Positions 51,266 through 62,002 of a DNA stretch of 64,000 nt are shown here, one piece after another (the stretch's first letter is position 1; the number at the start of each line of letters is the position of its first letter). Source of the stretch: Varroa destructor (taxonomy: Eukaryota; Arthropoda; Arachnida; Mesostigmata; Varroidae); NCBI RefSeq assembly GCF_002443255.2, contig NW_019211460.1:25650882-25714881 (forward strand), read 5' to 3'. The position numbers and the translations under genes are program-made. The notes beneath the pieces are model-generated. The model was not told where the DNA came from, made no database searches, and saw nothing but the letters and a program-made list of their open reading frames with translations.

Positions 51266-54200
51266 CTGAAGAAGCGTCGCAGATGTGTGGGAGGTAAATT
51301 CCCTTGTGATTCTTCCAAGGTCATTAAGAGGGTCATGTTTTCGCTCATTACTCTTTAGCCGCCATATGGGTATGGAGCACTTCACAACAACAGGTCATAA
51401 CAATTTTAAATTGCGCGCCAAACATGCCGGTATCTTGAGCGCGCCTAAGACAAAAGGGATCCTTTGTTTTGCAAAAAGTATGCGAGCTACTCAGTAGTCA
51501 GTGTAATAGCAGCAAATACAACGTCTAAATCAATATGAAAAAACGCTTATGCAAGGTTTTAGATCCGCGGCAAGCTTATGCAGACGGCGGCATGTAGCCG
51601 TGAGCGAGTCAACTTAAATTGGACACCGCATAAGCAAGTTTTAGCTTTGCATCTGTTAAAGGGGTGACATAGTATGCTTACTAGTACACTCTGGGGAGAG
51701 AAATTTTTAAGTTTTGAGAACGGCAGAGCCTATCTTGAAAAGTTTGAAGTTGACCATCGAAACTTAAATTCTGTTTTTAGCTCACCTCCAACGCTGCGTT
51801 CTATATACATATAGCTAAATTTGCCCTTCTTGTTTTTTTTTTCTGGTAAATGACATAACTTAGTTAGTAAGCTATTTTACAAGGAAAAAACTTTAAATAA
51901 CAGGCCGTTTTTCGCTCATGTTGCGTACGAGGCCAAAGTATAAGGCGGCTGTGCATGTAGCACATAAACAAACCTCTACCCTTAGTGACCCTTAACATCC
52001 ATATTTTGATACTTGATATTTTCATAGTTCCCTAACCCGTTTAAATATTCTAATCCTCAACGATCCATTCATACAAATTCCATATTTGCGTGCAAGATGC
52101 TTATATGTATGCATATACATATATGTAAGGTGGAACATTTAATATCGAACGAACTTTGGTGGGCTGCTGATCGTGACGGGTATACGTTCACTTGCTATTC
52201 TTAATACAAAATGGAAAGGTCACCATAGCAATAAATAGTAAAGAGTTTTCCGAATTTAAGAGAAGATCAGTTATTATCGAATGAGTTTATGCGAGATAAA
52301 CTCTCGCCGAGACTAGAAACTTTTTCTTTTAGCCGCAATAGACTATCTACGTTATAGTCAGTTTTCATGCGGCCTCTGAAAAATTCGAGAGCGATTTTTA
52401 GAAGGCAAAGCGGAAAATCGATATATTATAAGCCTGAGGAACTTAATCAGGCTAAAAAAACATTTATTTACTCGGATTTTTCATTTAAAAATTAATAACC
52501 ATTTGAAGAGTAGAATATCAACTGTCGATTAGGTTGTCGAGATAAGACCCAATGGTTAGTTTTTTTACGACTTTCTGCGCCTTTTGCACCCCTTGAATTT
52601 TCTAGTCGTTTCCAGCCCTTGCATTTTTGAGACATTTGGCTTGCTATCAACTGAGAATTTCGTTCTGTCGGCATTCTCTATACATAGAGAATTCAAACGA
52701 CATTTTAGCAAGGTAACACCTACCAGTATTGTTAGACGCAAATGATTTCAAAAATTATTTGCGGAATAGAAAAGGCATTGAAAATAACTAGTGAGGGATC
52801 TTGAAGTAAATATGTAATTCCAGTGAATGCTGGTTATTTTAAGTAAACATGACCGTGAGGAAGGACATTTCTTGCACATGCAAAACATTTCGTGAAAAGA
52901 CGTATATTTACTTAAATACACTCATAGAAACAATACATGAAAAAACATCCAAATTTAGATACACAATGCAGGGATAAATGATGACTAGTCTGTACCCTAC
53001 CAGGAACAAAATGGGCTTAATGTACGCCCTTCACAATCTTTTCTCACATACATGAAGCAAAAACGTTACAACAATGACACAACCGAAAAGGTTACGAAAG
53101 GGGTAGACAGACTTTGTAGCAAATAATTTAAGGGTGGCAGAAGTATTTTACGAACAAAATATGGACCGCCGTCCCTACTGCTGCACTTGATATCGTCACT
53201 CAAAAAGCTAACTCGTAACGACTCGGTGATGCAATAGCAACTTTTCTTCTGAGCCAAAGGTAGGTCGTTCGGCCGCGCGTAAGTAAGCGCCACGTTTAAA
53301 TGATCTAAATTGGCTAAAATATTCCCGAGTTTATCTCTCTAGATAACTGTGGAGACTGGGTGAACCTGCTGACGCTCCTCAGGCGCGTTGACTAAACCTG
53401 GGCAAAGTACAGGGTGAAAGAACCCTCACAGTATAGATTCCGCACCGAAACTGATTTTGAAGACAGGAGCTGCAAGCAAACGAAAAGAAGCAGCAGGGGG
53501 GATGGAAATCCCCGAGCCCACTATGTGGTTTATCTAGCGGAAACAAACTTGCCGGCGACGCGAAGCAGTTGGACCTTTCTGTAGTCGCGATGCCACGGTA
53601 GTAGTACTCATAGAGAACGCCTGTCTCTTCTAAGGAAAAACCAAGGCGTAAAACGAAAGCTTCAGGACGACTTGAAACTTTCGTAGGGAGTTTTTCAAGG
53701 TGACAACTTCATGGAGTCAAGTTAAGTCGAGACAATAATTTACGATTTGGAGGTGTATGCCTTTCCCTATAATACAGTATAGTTTGGGACGAGCGACCTT
53801 TTCGTTTGGCGTATTCCAATTCAACTGTTTGAGAGTCCGGTCCATACACTGATGGTGCCTTTCTTTTTACTTACTAAATTATACGGTTAGACGGATACCG
53901 TTGCAACGCAACGGCCAACATGTAGTTGTCGTTTAAATCCGCCCAAGTCTGCTCGTTAATCAAATCGTAATCCACTCTATGAGCAAATTACGTCAATGTG
54001 AACTAGTAGTTAATACCTAAACGTAAGTTGCGATCAAAGTAGGTTTCATACAGAGCCCTTTAGATTTACCCTAATAAACATTATTGAAAGAATCCTGTTT
54101 TTAAGTTTATATGAAACCGTCTAGCATCAATCCCTTATCACAGACTTTTCCTGCTCATGACGGCATTGCCTAAATAGTCTAAACTGTTGTATGTTCAGCC

Positions 54201-54382
54201 AGGGCTCTCTGGCTGAGGTTATCTACAAAGATTCGCTACATCGTATGTGTCTGTAGCGGAGTAATAGAAGAAAGAATAGGGTGCTCGATATTACATACAA
54301 CTATAAATCATTCTCAAAATAATGACACTCTTGACCTCCAGTATGTAGGTAAACATAGATATTGCCCATACGATGAGGTGGG

Positions 54383-54388
54383 TTTATT
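54383..54388 (-). terminator. Polyadenylation signal of the HDHD2 gene
   Basis: AATAAA on the minus strand, about 41 bases past the HDHD2 stop codon. Confidence 0.6.
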
Positions 54389-54429
54389 ATATTTTTCAAT
54401 GTATGCGTTGTACATTAGCTATTTTGTGG

Positions 54430-54621
54430 CTACTTAGTATTACGGGTACCTTCATCCCGATTGTGCTGTATAATGAAATCCACCGCCTGATTGAAGTCAT
54501 CTACAGCAGCCGTAGGCCGCTTCCGCGACTTGCGTTCGTCGCCGGCCAAGTATTTACCTGTCTTTACCAAAATCGCGTTTATTCCTGCATCCATTGCCCC
54601 TTGAATATCGTCCATAATATC
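54430..54621 (-). CDS. HDHD2: HDHD2 exon 5 (residues 201-263)
   Basis: Starts after TGCTCTGTAG in phase 0 and ends at the stop codon. It completes motif IV ([10 protein letters not shown]) and carries the conserved ILVKTGKY, then a lineage-variable charged tail that is a few residues longer than in vertebrates. Confidence 0.93.
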   Translation of the reverse strand, partial: DIMDDIQGAMDAGINAILVKTGKYLAGDERKSRKRPTAAVDDFNQAVDFIIQHNRDEGTRNTK

Positions 54622-57600
54622 CTACAGAGCAAAAAGTAAAAAGAACAACGCTACTAAACATGGCTTTATTTACAAGTATGTATAATCATCCAGTAAACGA
54701 AGCGATCTAACCGAAGCGATTGTAATTGGTGTATCCATGTTAAGCACAATCTGCTGAAGGTACTTATAAATAGCCATTCACATGTAATGGTAAACAGCGG
54801 ATCTGGAGAAGAAATTGTTAATGTACAGAACATTATAATTAAAAAAAAAAACTAGCTTACATCGCCAATCATGACTGCTTCGCTAGGATTTTCTGCCATG
54901 CCTTGTAGCGCTTGTCGGAAGAACAATTCATTAGGCTTTCCGACTATTTCGGCCTGGATTCCGGTGGCATATTCTAACCCCGCAACGAATGGACCTGGTC
55001 CCAGCGCCAATCCACCATCAGCTCGATAGTACCGACCTTTGTGAATCGCGATTAGCTGACCACCGTTTAGGAGGATCTGAAAAGCCTTCATTTCCGTAAA
55101 ATTCGTGGAGGACGTCATTGGAGCTTTTGTAAGAGCACATTGTCTATGTAGTTTATACTACGCTATCTTGTTTGCAAAAGGAAGTGATTAGATAATTAAA
55201 GCTAAAGCACAACAACAAACAACGCTTAGTCCTGTTGTTAACAAAATAGTGTTATTAGTCATCCTTTACAATCCATAAGGGTAACGTTGGTTACTTTATC
55301 TTTAAACAGTTGGAGTCAATTTGTCGGGTTCATTTTTCTACTGCAGCACCCGACAACATAGTAAGCCGGAAAAGTCAGCGATGACAAAAGCGTATTGGTT
55401 TATTAACCGTAGAGATAGTTGTATACATACCACAAGAGGCTTTTAGACATATTTTACCTCATTGAGTTTGTCGTAGGTAAATTTTTCCGGAGCAAGTCCA
55501 ACCAGAACGGCGTTTACGTTTGATTGTCCATCCAGCTCCTTAAAGTCCTCCATTGCGTCGTCGTGAACGAGAAGATACGGTCGAAGTTGATGTTTCCTAC
55601 ATCGCGCCCATTTAGGTTGAGTAAAAATGCCGATACGTGCATACATAAATAATCCATCTCATGTATATATATTAATGAACTAAACAGGATGCGAAATTAA
55701 CATAATAGTTGGACAGTATCTGTACACATAACATTTTTAATATTTGAATCAATGAAGTAAAATAGGCAAAGCAAGTTAGCAAACAGTTCGAAACCCATTT
55801 TTTCATATTTAACTTTTAAGATGTGCAATCTGAACCAATGTGTGCCTGTGAGCAATGAGCGTAATATCAGACGCAAGTCCTATTTGTGCGACACTGTCAT
55901 AGGCTCCATACTATCAAATAATAAGGGTGCCCTATCTATGAGCGCGTTTCACGTACATATTTGGATACAATTAATTACTATAAAATTTAATTAAGGACGA
56001 GAAGTAAACAGTAGAAGACGAGCTGCTGGTAGTATAGAATGTAATTCGTTCAGCATCACATAATTTCAATCACTTAAGTCAAAACATAAACATTAAAAGT
56101 GCGACCAAAGTAATCTTTCAGCAGTACACAGCATCTATCAGGCAACCTCTCCATAAACCAGAAAAGCAGTCACATAGCCCATCACGTAATGAATGTAAAC
56201 ATGTATTTTATTTACATGAAACGAGTGCGTAGGTCGCTTAGTGTATAACAGATTGCCATTGCATGCTCGCTTACGCCCAGCTTCTCCCTTTCTTTCAATG
56301 GTACGTTATTTTGTTGAGGGCAAACGCGCAATTCTAGTTGTTTCAGGTAATACGCTGTAAAACAACTTTCACTTGTTCTCAATCCGGCACAGTAGGCCGA
56401 AACTTTGAAATAGAACTGTAAGCAGTCTCCTCTCTGTCTATACATGCGTAATAAACATTCCCACTCCACTTCAGAATGAAAAAAACCATAATACGCAACA
56501 AATGTTTTGGCTCTCATCTACAAACCTGTTTGTAGGAGTAAATGCAGCCTGCCTTCGATGCCTTTTGAGCTAAACTTATCCACGTTTCAAATAAACGCTA
56601 ATGTCATTTCTACTTAACCTGACACGTTAATAACCCAACTGTTTGCGACAGGGCAAAGCAAACGATATCACTGATAAACAGGACTATCGGGGCTGACAAG
56701 TGCGTTTTAGTTTGTCAAGGTTAAAGCTACTTGCTATCCCAACCCTGCTAGAACGGAAAATATTATCAACTAATTCATGTATTAATAACACTATTGCATT
56801 TAATGTTACCTTAATCATTTGAAATTTTATGGCTTGTTCTATTATTGATTTCAGGGAGTCGAAGTCGAAACCTTTCGATTAGAGGGACATCTTCAAATGA
56901 GCAGTCGGAAGCGGCCTTACCATAGTCCTTTACAGCGATTCTCCCAGTTCCTTGCAGACTCCTTCCGTCCCGTCCGGTCCATTATATGTTATGTAGAAAC
57001 AATAACAGCTGCCATTCAGCAGATCGGTGATGTCACTTTGTACTAGTTGAGCTAATTTATTAAACATATCTCTATGTCTTGAACCCGTAGCTCAGGCTGC
57101 CCATGCTTAGTTATCTTAATACCTATATACAATTCCTTCTTGATATCTTAATAAAGTGAAACTTCGGCGCAACTTAGATCACTCCTAGTGATCGGAATAG
57201 TTCCATCATGAGGCTCGCTGCGCGGAAAAATGATGCTGGTCATTCATAAGTTAGTCGTCGATGGCATCTATCAAATGCCTTCTCACAGTTCCTAGTCTAC
57301 CCTTATAAACAGATACGAAGGAAGCTTGCTCAGAACGGCGGTCCCCATTCGGACTTCTTGTTTGTGCCGTCATCTTTGACGTTACCGAGTTTACCTACCG
57401 ATGGTTAGAAAGATACGTAATAAATTAAATCAGCCCCTAGCGTCATAGGAGCGCTAAATCACATATAATAAGATACGTTAGACGGCGTGATTAGCTCATT
57501 GGAAAAGTGCTACTAGTTTCAGCTACGCTTTCATTACTTAGTTTACATTACAGGTGTAAAGTGTACGAGCTGATAACAATCGAAATTGTCCTAAAGTGAA

Positions 57601-58646
57601 ACGGTTTCTTACGTAAACAGAGGCGGCAGACTTGCTGGGTTACGTTCATTCGTTGCACTCACCTAACATAGTTTCTAGCTGCGATTAGCGATGAGAATAT
57701 TTCGTTACGATCGATGTCGAATCCCAGTGATAGGAGACGTGAATGAAGCTTTGTTGATGATTCTTTTGTCGTGTTTGTTACGAACCGCACTTTTACACCA
57801 GCATCTCGAAGCCTTCGTTAACACACAAAGAAGGTAACACATCAATCAAAAGCGTCATTCGGGCCCAGGTAGGAATTTCATTGAAGCACCCACGGATCCG
57901 TATCGACACTCCACGATATACGACCCATACATGAAAATCTATCCAAAAGTCCGCATGCTTAACGAGCAACTACCACCCTAATAAAATTTTTTGACTAGTA
58001 AAGTAGATAGTTATATAATAAAAACAAACACAGTCAGCTATTGCGAGTGATTAGCAATTTCCGAATGTATCAGATTCTGACCTGACCCTGCTTGTAGGAA
58101 TGTCTGAAAAACCCGCTAGTCGTCGTAATTCAATTCGTAACCCATAGTTGAGGTGTATTAATGTTAGGAAACGCTAAAAGATTTTATCATTATTGTAATT
58201 CCATATAAATTCTATTCAAAGTCGCTGAACGTTAATAAAAGATATTACCTTAGCACAATAGCCACATGAGATGAGCATGCATATTTCGAAAATCAAAGTA
58301 CCAAAGTAAATTTAGGAACATTATAAAGTGATTTCAATGTATTACAAGCGTTTGGATAGAACAAAAGAGTAACTAGTCTTTGTCAGGACCCTTTCCAGAA
58401 TAAAACAATGGGAACTTTGAACGAGCAGCAAGCTTTTCGATTACAATGTTCCGAACACATTTGCAAGCAGAGCGAGAGCATTTTTCTGTTCACTAACTGC
58501 AGTGGAGCCTTTCTTGGATGGACACGGATCCAGTCGAGTTATCAGCCATAAGCGCAATACCGTTTGAGAGCTCCTGGTGCGTCACGTGTAACATTGTCTC
58601 CAACGTGCAATGTCCCGCTGAGGTCGACCAACGCCACGCGGATCAT
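54430..58646 (-). CDS. HDHD2: HDHD2 orthologue, HAD-superfamily hydrolase (5 exons, 263 aa)
   Basis: A complete gene of five coding exons: 58561-58646, 57663-57812, 55458-55596, 54861-55085 and 54430-54621. All introns are GT-AG and the phases match throughout. The joined 792-base reading frame gives 263 residues, close to the roughly 259 of vertebrate HDHD2. HAD motifs are in order: motif I VDLSGT with nucleophile Asp8, motif II FVTNT (Thr41), motif III VGKP (Lys175) and motif IV MIGDD (Asp200/Asp201). The usual second Asp of motif I is Ser10, as in HDHD2 and LHPP relatives. The cap region includes ALGPGPF (152-158). The family is a cytosolic phosphatase-like enzyme whose physiological substrate is not firmly known. 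The ATG has A at -3 and an in-frame TGA just upstream, so no longer start is possible. No defect was seen. Confidence 0.95.
54861..55085 (-). CDS. HDHD2: HDHD2 exon 4 (residues 126-200)
   Basis: 225 bases, phase 0 at both ends. The acceptor is GAAATGAAG and the donor GAT/GTAAGC. It encodes AFQILLNGG, the cap-core signature [10 protein letters not shown] and LALGPGPF, motif III Lys175, and the first Asp of motif IV. Confidence 0.94.
55458..55596 (-). CDS. HDHD2: HDHD2 exon 3 (residues 80-125)
   Basis: 139 bases. The first base completes Arg79 split across the intron; the donor is GAG/GTAAAA in phase 0. It encodes the [15 protein letters not shown] and [10 protein letters not shown] blocks typical of HDHD2. 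Confidence 0.94.
57663..57812 (-). CDS. HDHD2: HDHD2 exon 2 (residues 30-78)
   Basis: 150 bases, entered with the third base of Arg29 and left after two bases of Arg79; donor AG/GTGAG. It encodes motif II ([11 protein letters not shown]) and the [12 protein letters not shown] block. It has no Met start and is found only by similarity and splice signals. The upstream intron is 748 bases. The downstream intron is about 2.07 kb, spans 55597-57662 and contains no supported gene. Confidence 0.93.
58561..58646 (-). CDS. HDHD2: HDHD2 exon 1 (residues 1-28)
   Basis: 86 bases from the initiating ATG (58644-58646) to donor CG/GTATTG. It encodes motif I within [13 protein letters not shown] and the ALKR helix. 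It joins exon 2 by completing the CGG codon for Arg29. A 97-codon plus-strand frame over this place is its shadow. Confidence 0.93.
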
Positions 58647-59776
58647 CTTAAGTCAAAATATAGCAGCACAATACAGCAATCAGGGCCCACTAAGAGCGGA
58701 TTTCAGATCTTCATCGAAAGACCTTGTCCTTTAACGACCCACCTGAACTGCGAAAGCCATCCGCCTGAAACACAACAGATAATCTTGTTGGAATTACTGA
58801 CTCTCAGCTGAAGACTAAACTTTAATTTGGACTTTCTACTAACCCTTCTAATGCCCCCGCAGCAGTCGTCAGTTTTAAATACCTGCAGAACGTTACATTA
58901 TTAGACACGTTCAAAAACGCAGCACTCGTTTATCTAGCAGTTGACCGATAAACAACTGATGAATTAAGGACAATAAAGCAGAATGATTAGTTAAAACTAC
59001 GAAAGACGATTCGGAATAACTTAAGAACTTAAATTTCATCGCTTCTACATAATCTTTTTCGCAATAACCAATTCTTAAGAAAAGAGGCTACTGGATCCAA
59101 GAACGAAAGTAACAGAACGAAAACCAATCAGTGTAAGTAAGGACCTTATTTAGTGGGTTCTTTTCTCAGTCATTTTTGTGTTCCGCATACGATTATGATG
59201 ATTCGTGTTCATTCCATCTAATTCCTAATCAATTTTGTAGATCTCTCAAATAGGAATAATAGAAAAAAATGAAGCTATTACCTGATAGGCGTAATGTAGC
59301 ATTTGAGTATAGTTTATGAACTGAGATCGGAACCTCTGTATTTTTTGTTTGGTAGATCAAAGAGGGCATTGAACCTTTAAACCGGGGTTTTAGGCAAGCT
59401 TTTTGTTCTATACGTTTGTAAGGAGTTAATATAAGAACTGCATTGAGTGAATATTGGCCACTATAGACAAGTCATATAGCTGATAACCGCTTCTATATCA
59501 TTTAAAAAAAACCTTGTTAACTCCTTTTTCATTCGTGGGCTCAATAGGTGAAGATCAACCTAGTTTTAGCAAACTAAAATACAATCCAAGATTTTTCATT
59601 CTTTACAAAATTTTAGTAACTTAAATACATGCAAGATCAAGCCATGTACAACATCAGCAGAGTCATATTTCATTGTTTATGCCTTAATTTTTCTGAGAAG
59701 TTAGATAGAATGAGTCATTCTAGACAAACAAATAGATGGATTAACATCGATAGACATACAGCCTATCTATTATATA
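58647..59776. other. AT-rich spacer upstream of HDHD2
   Basis: This contains the unmarked HDHD2 promoter. No TATA box or other clear core element stands out, and no gene is seen. Confidence 0.45.
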
Positions 59777-59825
59777 TTGTTCACAACTTACTCGCATAGC
59801 TAGTATCTTAGTAAGTTGTGAACAA
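59777..59825. repeat. Perfect 16-bp inverted repeat (hairpin)
   Basis: Arms at 59777-59792 and 59810-59825 are exact complements (TTGTTCACAACTTACT / AGTAAGTTGTGAACAA) around a 17-base loop. Confidence 0.85.
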
Positions 59826-59975
59826 ATAGTTTCATATTAAACATGATAATAATTTTAATAGATAAGGAGTTTTCTTATATGGTGCCCTGCAAGAGTCTTG
59901 CCCTGAAACGAATTTTCATTCTAGACTACTACCGATTTCCTCCTTTGCAAAAAAACAAATGTATATAATTCTGAA

Positions 59976-60573
59976 ATGTACAGTCCCTCTAATACTCCTG
60001 AGAAACGTCAAACGGTTATAAAAAAATGTGTCCTCATAGTGGAAACAAAACTATCTGATCACTTCTGTTTGCTGTTCTCTGCGAGTGAACGTCGATATGT
60101 TATAAATGGAGCCCTTATTCATGTATTCAGATGTGTCAGAGATGTTAATATCATTGTAACAGCCATTTTGAATTTTAACAACAGAATTCGGGCTACTACT
60201 AGTGCAGTATAATCCTGTTTCTCGTTCGTTTATTATGAAAAATCCTGAATTCTATATGAGTCTTATTACATGTTTCATTCTATCAAAACAAACACTTTGC
60301 TGTATAAAAGAACAAATTGAAACTGTCAAATATGTACAGTGTAAATTTATTCGGCGCGTGGCATACAAAGCCATTTCAATATGGAAAATTATAACCCTTT
60401 CATCAGTCTCAGCACGGAATAGCAATGCGGATAGGCATAGGCTTAATCGTATCCGAAAATCTAAAAGTGTCTTCAGGTATTACTATAATTTAGGTCTAAA
60501 TAAATTCAACTATGGACCGGCAGTCAAGTTGTTACGCAAGAAAATATGCAGGTCAATCAGTAAGCGAAGTTAA
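59976..60573 (+). CDS. Overlapping ORF pair of unknown status
   Basis: Frames 59976-60212 (78 codons) and 60202-60573 (123 codons) overlap by 11 bases in different registers. The first contains ETKLSDHFCLL, faintly like the SDH motif of retroelement endonucleases. The second ends in a very basic helix-like tail (NRIRKSKSVFRYYYNLGLNK). AATAAA follows at 60644-60649, about 71 bases past the second stop. This may be a decayed retroelement, a small gene or chance; no domain is certain. Confidence 0.22.
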
Positions 60574-60768
60574 ATTAAAAAAGATTATTAGGTATTCAAT
60601 AGAAACTTATATATTATAATTGTCTATACACAAACATCTACAAAATAAAGGTGATTTACATACAAAGGACATACTTTAACACACGTTTATTATTATTGAG
60701 AAACCATTGCGATATTAGTACGCCTGAGCGTTGTTGTAACCGTTGTTTTGATGTAAATTTTTCCATTC

Positions 60769-60790
60769 TATATATATATATATATATATA
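60769..60790. repeat. (TA)11 microsatellite
   Basis: Uninterrupted TA dinucleotide run. Confidence 0.93.
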
Positions 60791-62002
60791 CTTGCGATAA
60801 TCTGAACTTTCGAAGGAGAGCACAAGACGCCGATCGCTTTTTATATGCAAATGCTAGCAAGAGAAGCTTGAATAGATTGCCTATGAAATCATTTCGCTAG
60901 TATTTTATTTTCCAAAGACTATAAATCGTAATAGTGCTTGGCCTATGTACAGTCGCGTATATGGACTGAAAATTTATTTCGTAGAAGGGAGTTCACAACA
61001 CTAAAAGGCAGAATATTCGTACGTGTTGTAATAAAAGCAAAAAATCGTCAGAAATTCGTTTGACTGTTGCTATGCTTAACTGGCAATAGACTTTCATAAG
61101 CAGAGCTTTGCATTTATTGCGTGAACGCACACTGCGAAAACTTTCGTTTCAGGACTGCAAATAGCAACAGCTTAGAGTAAGAGTTGATGAACGAATGCTC
61201 TTAAATTTACTCATTTTCTGTGTTAGCAGCAGACGATGCATTAAGTATATAATTTTAAATGAATATCTTTCTCTGCTAGTCAGGTATTAGAGGATAAAAT
61301 GCAATTAGCTGTTGTAGAATACTATCACCACATTTGACGCGTAAGAGATCTTTAGCAACATAGTTTTCACATCTTAGCGCCTAGTAAGTTCCTCTCTACC
61401 CATTCACTCTCTACCTACGAAGTGTCACTGGCAGATGTTTGCACCTAGCCCGTTTCTAGGTGTTGTAACGAACTGTGTTGAAGATTCAGTTGCAAAACAT
61501 AAAGAAAAGAAAAAAACTAGCGTCCATAAAGAAAGGCAATGTTCAGATTGATCAATGGTATGAACAGGGTAAGTCTAGAAGCAAAAAAATAGAATCCACT
61601 TCAAAAAGAACTAGAGTCAATGATGAGTAAAAGGTAATGCGCTAGTTAGCGGGACTAGATAGAACAGAACATTTCGTATTAATAACGCATCGAACGTCAA
61701 GCGTTAACGAAACGTTATTATATGATTGGTTGTCCGCTAATCGCTTACTCATAATGAGTTTTACCCAGTTCGCTTAGCCGGATTTTATGTAAACTTAACC
61801 CTTGGAATGGGTATTAAGCATCCACTAGCTTGTTGCACTATTACCAGCTGGAAACGGGTCACGTAAACAGCAAGGTCACACAAGTTTATATTTAAATATA
61901 TTAAACACTGTACACTGTATAATTAGGAGTATACATTTGGCATTACAATCTCTATATACCGGTAGAAAGCACGGCTGCCAATGACGTATTTTTAATTTAC
62001 AG
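60791..62002. other. AT-rich spacer
   Basis: No supported gene. A donor-like GTAAGTCT near 61570 follows an open stretch (GNVQIDQWYEQ) whose phase would fit the exon at 62003, but it lacks a clear acceptor or start, so it is not called. Confidence 0.4.

Larger units (their letters stand above)
48551..54382. other. Mostly non-coding sequence
   Basis: Apart from the tRNA-like relic at 49165-49225 and a possible micro-exon at 51209-51265, I see no gene. Frames of 149 codons (50135-50584 minus) and 139 codons (50939-51358 plus) are within chance expectation for this window and carry no domain. Confidence 0.45.

Noticed and set aside
50939..51358. A 139-codon plus-strand ORF.
   Set aside because: It starts at a non-ATG codon, is rich in Arg/His/Ser from local composition, shows no domain, and overlaps a better-supported minus-strand splice pair.
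58518..58811. A 97-codon plus-strand ORF.
   Set aside because: It lies opposite HDHD2 exon 1 and its flank, and shows no domain or splice support of its own.
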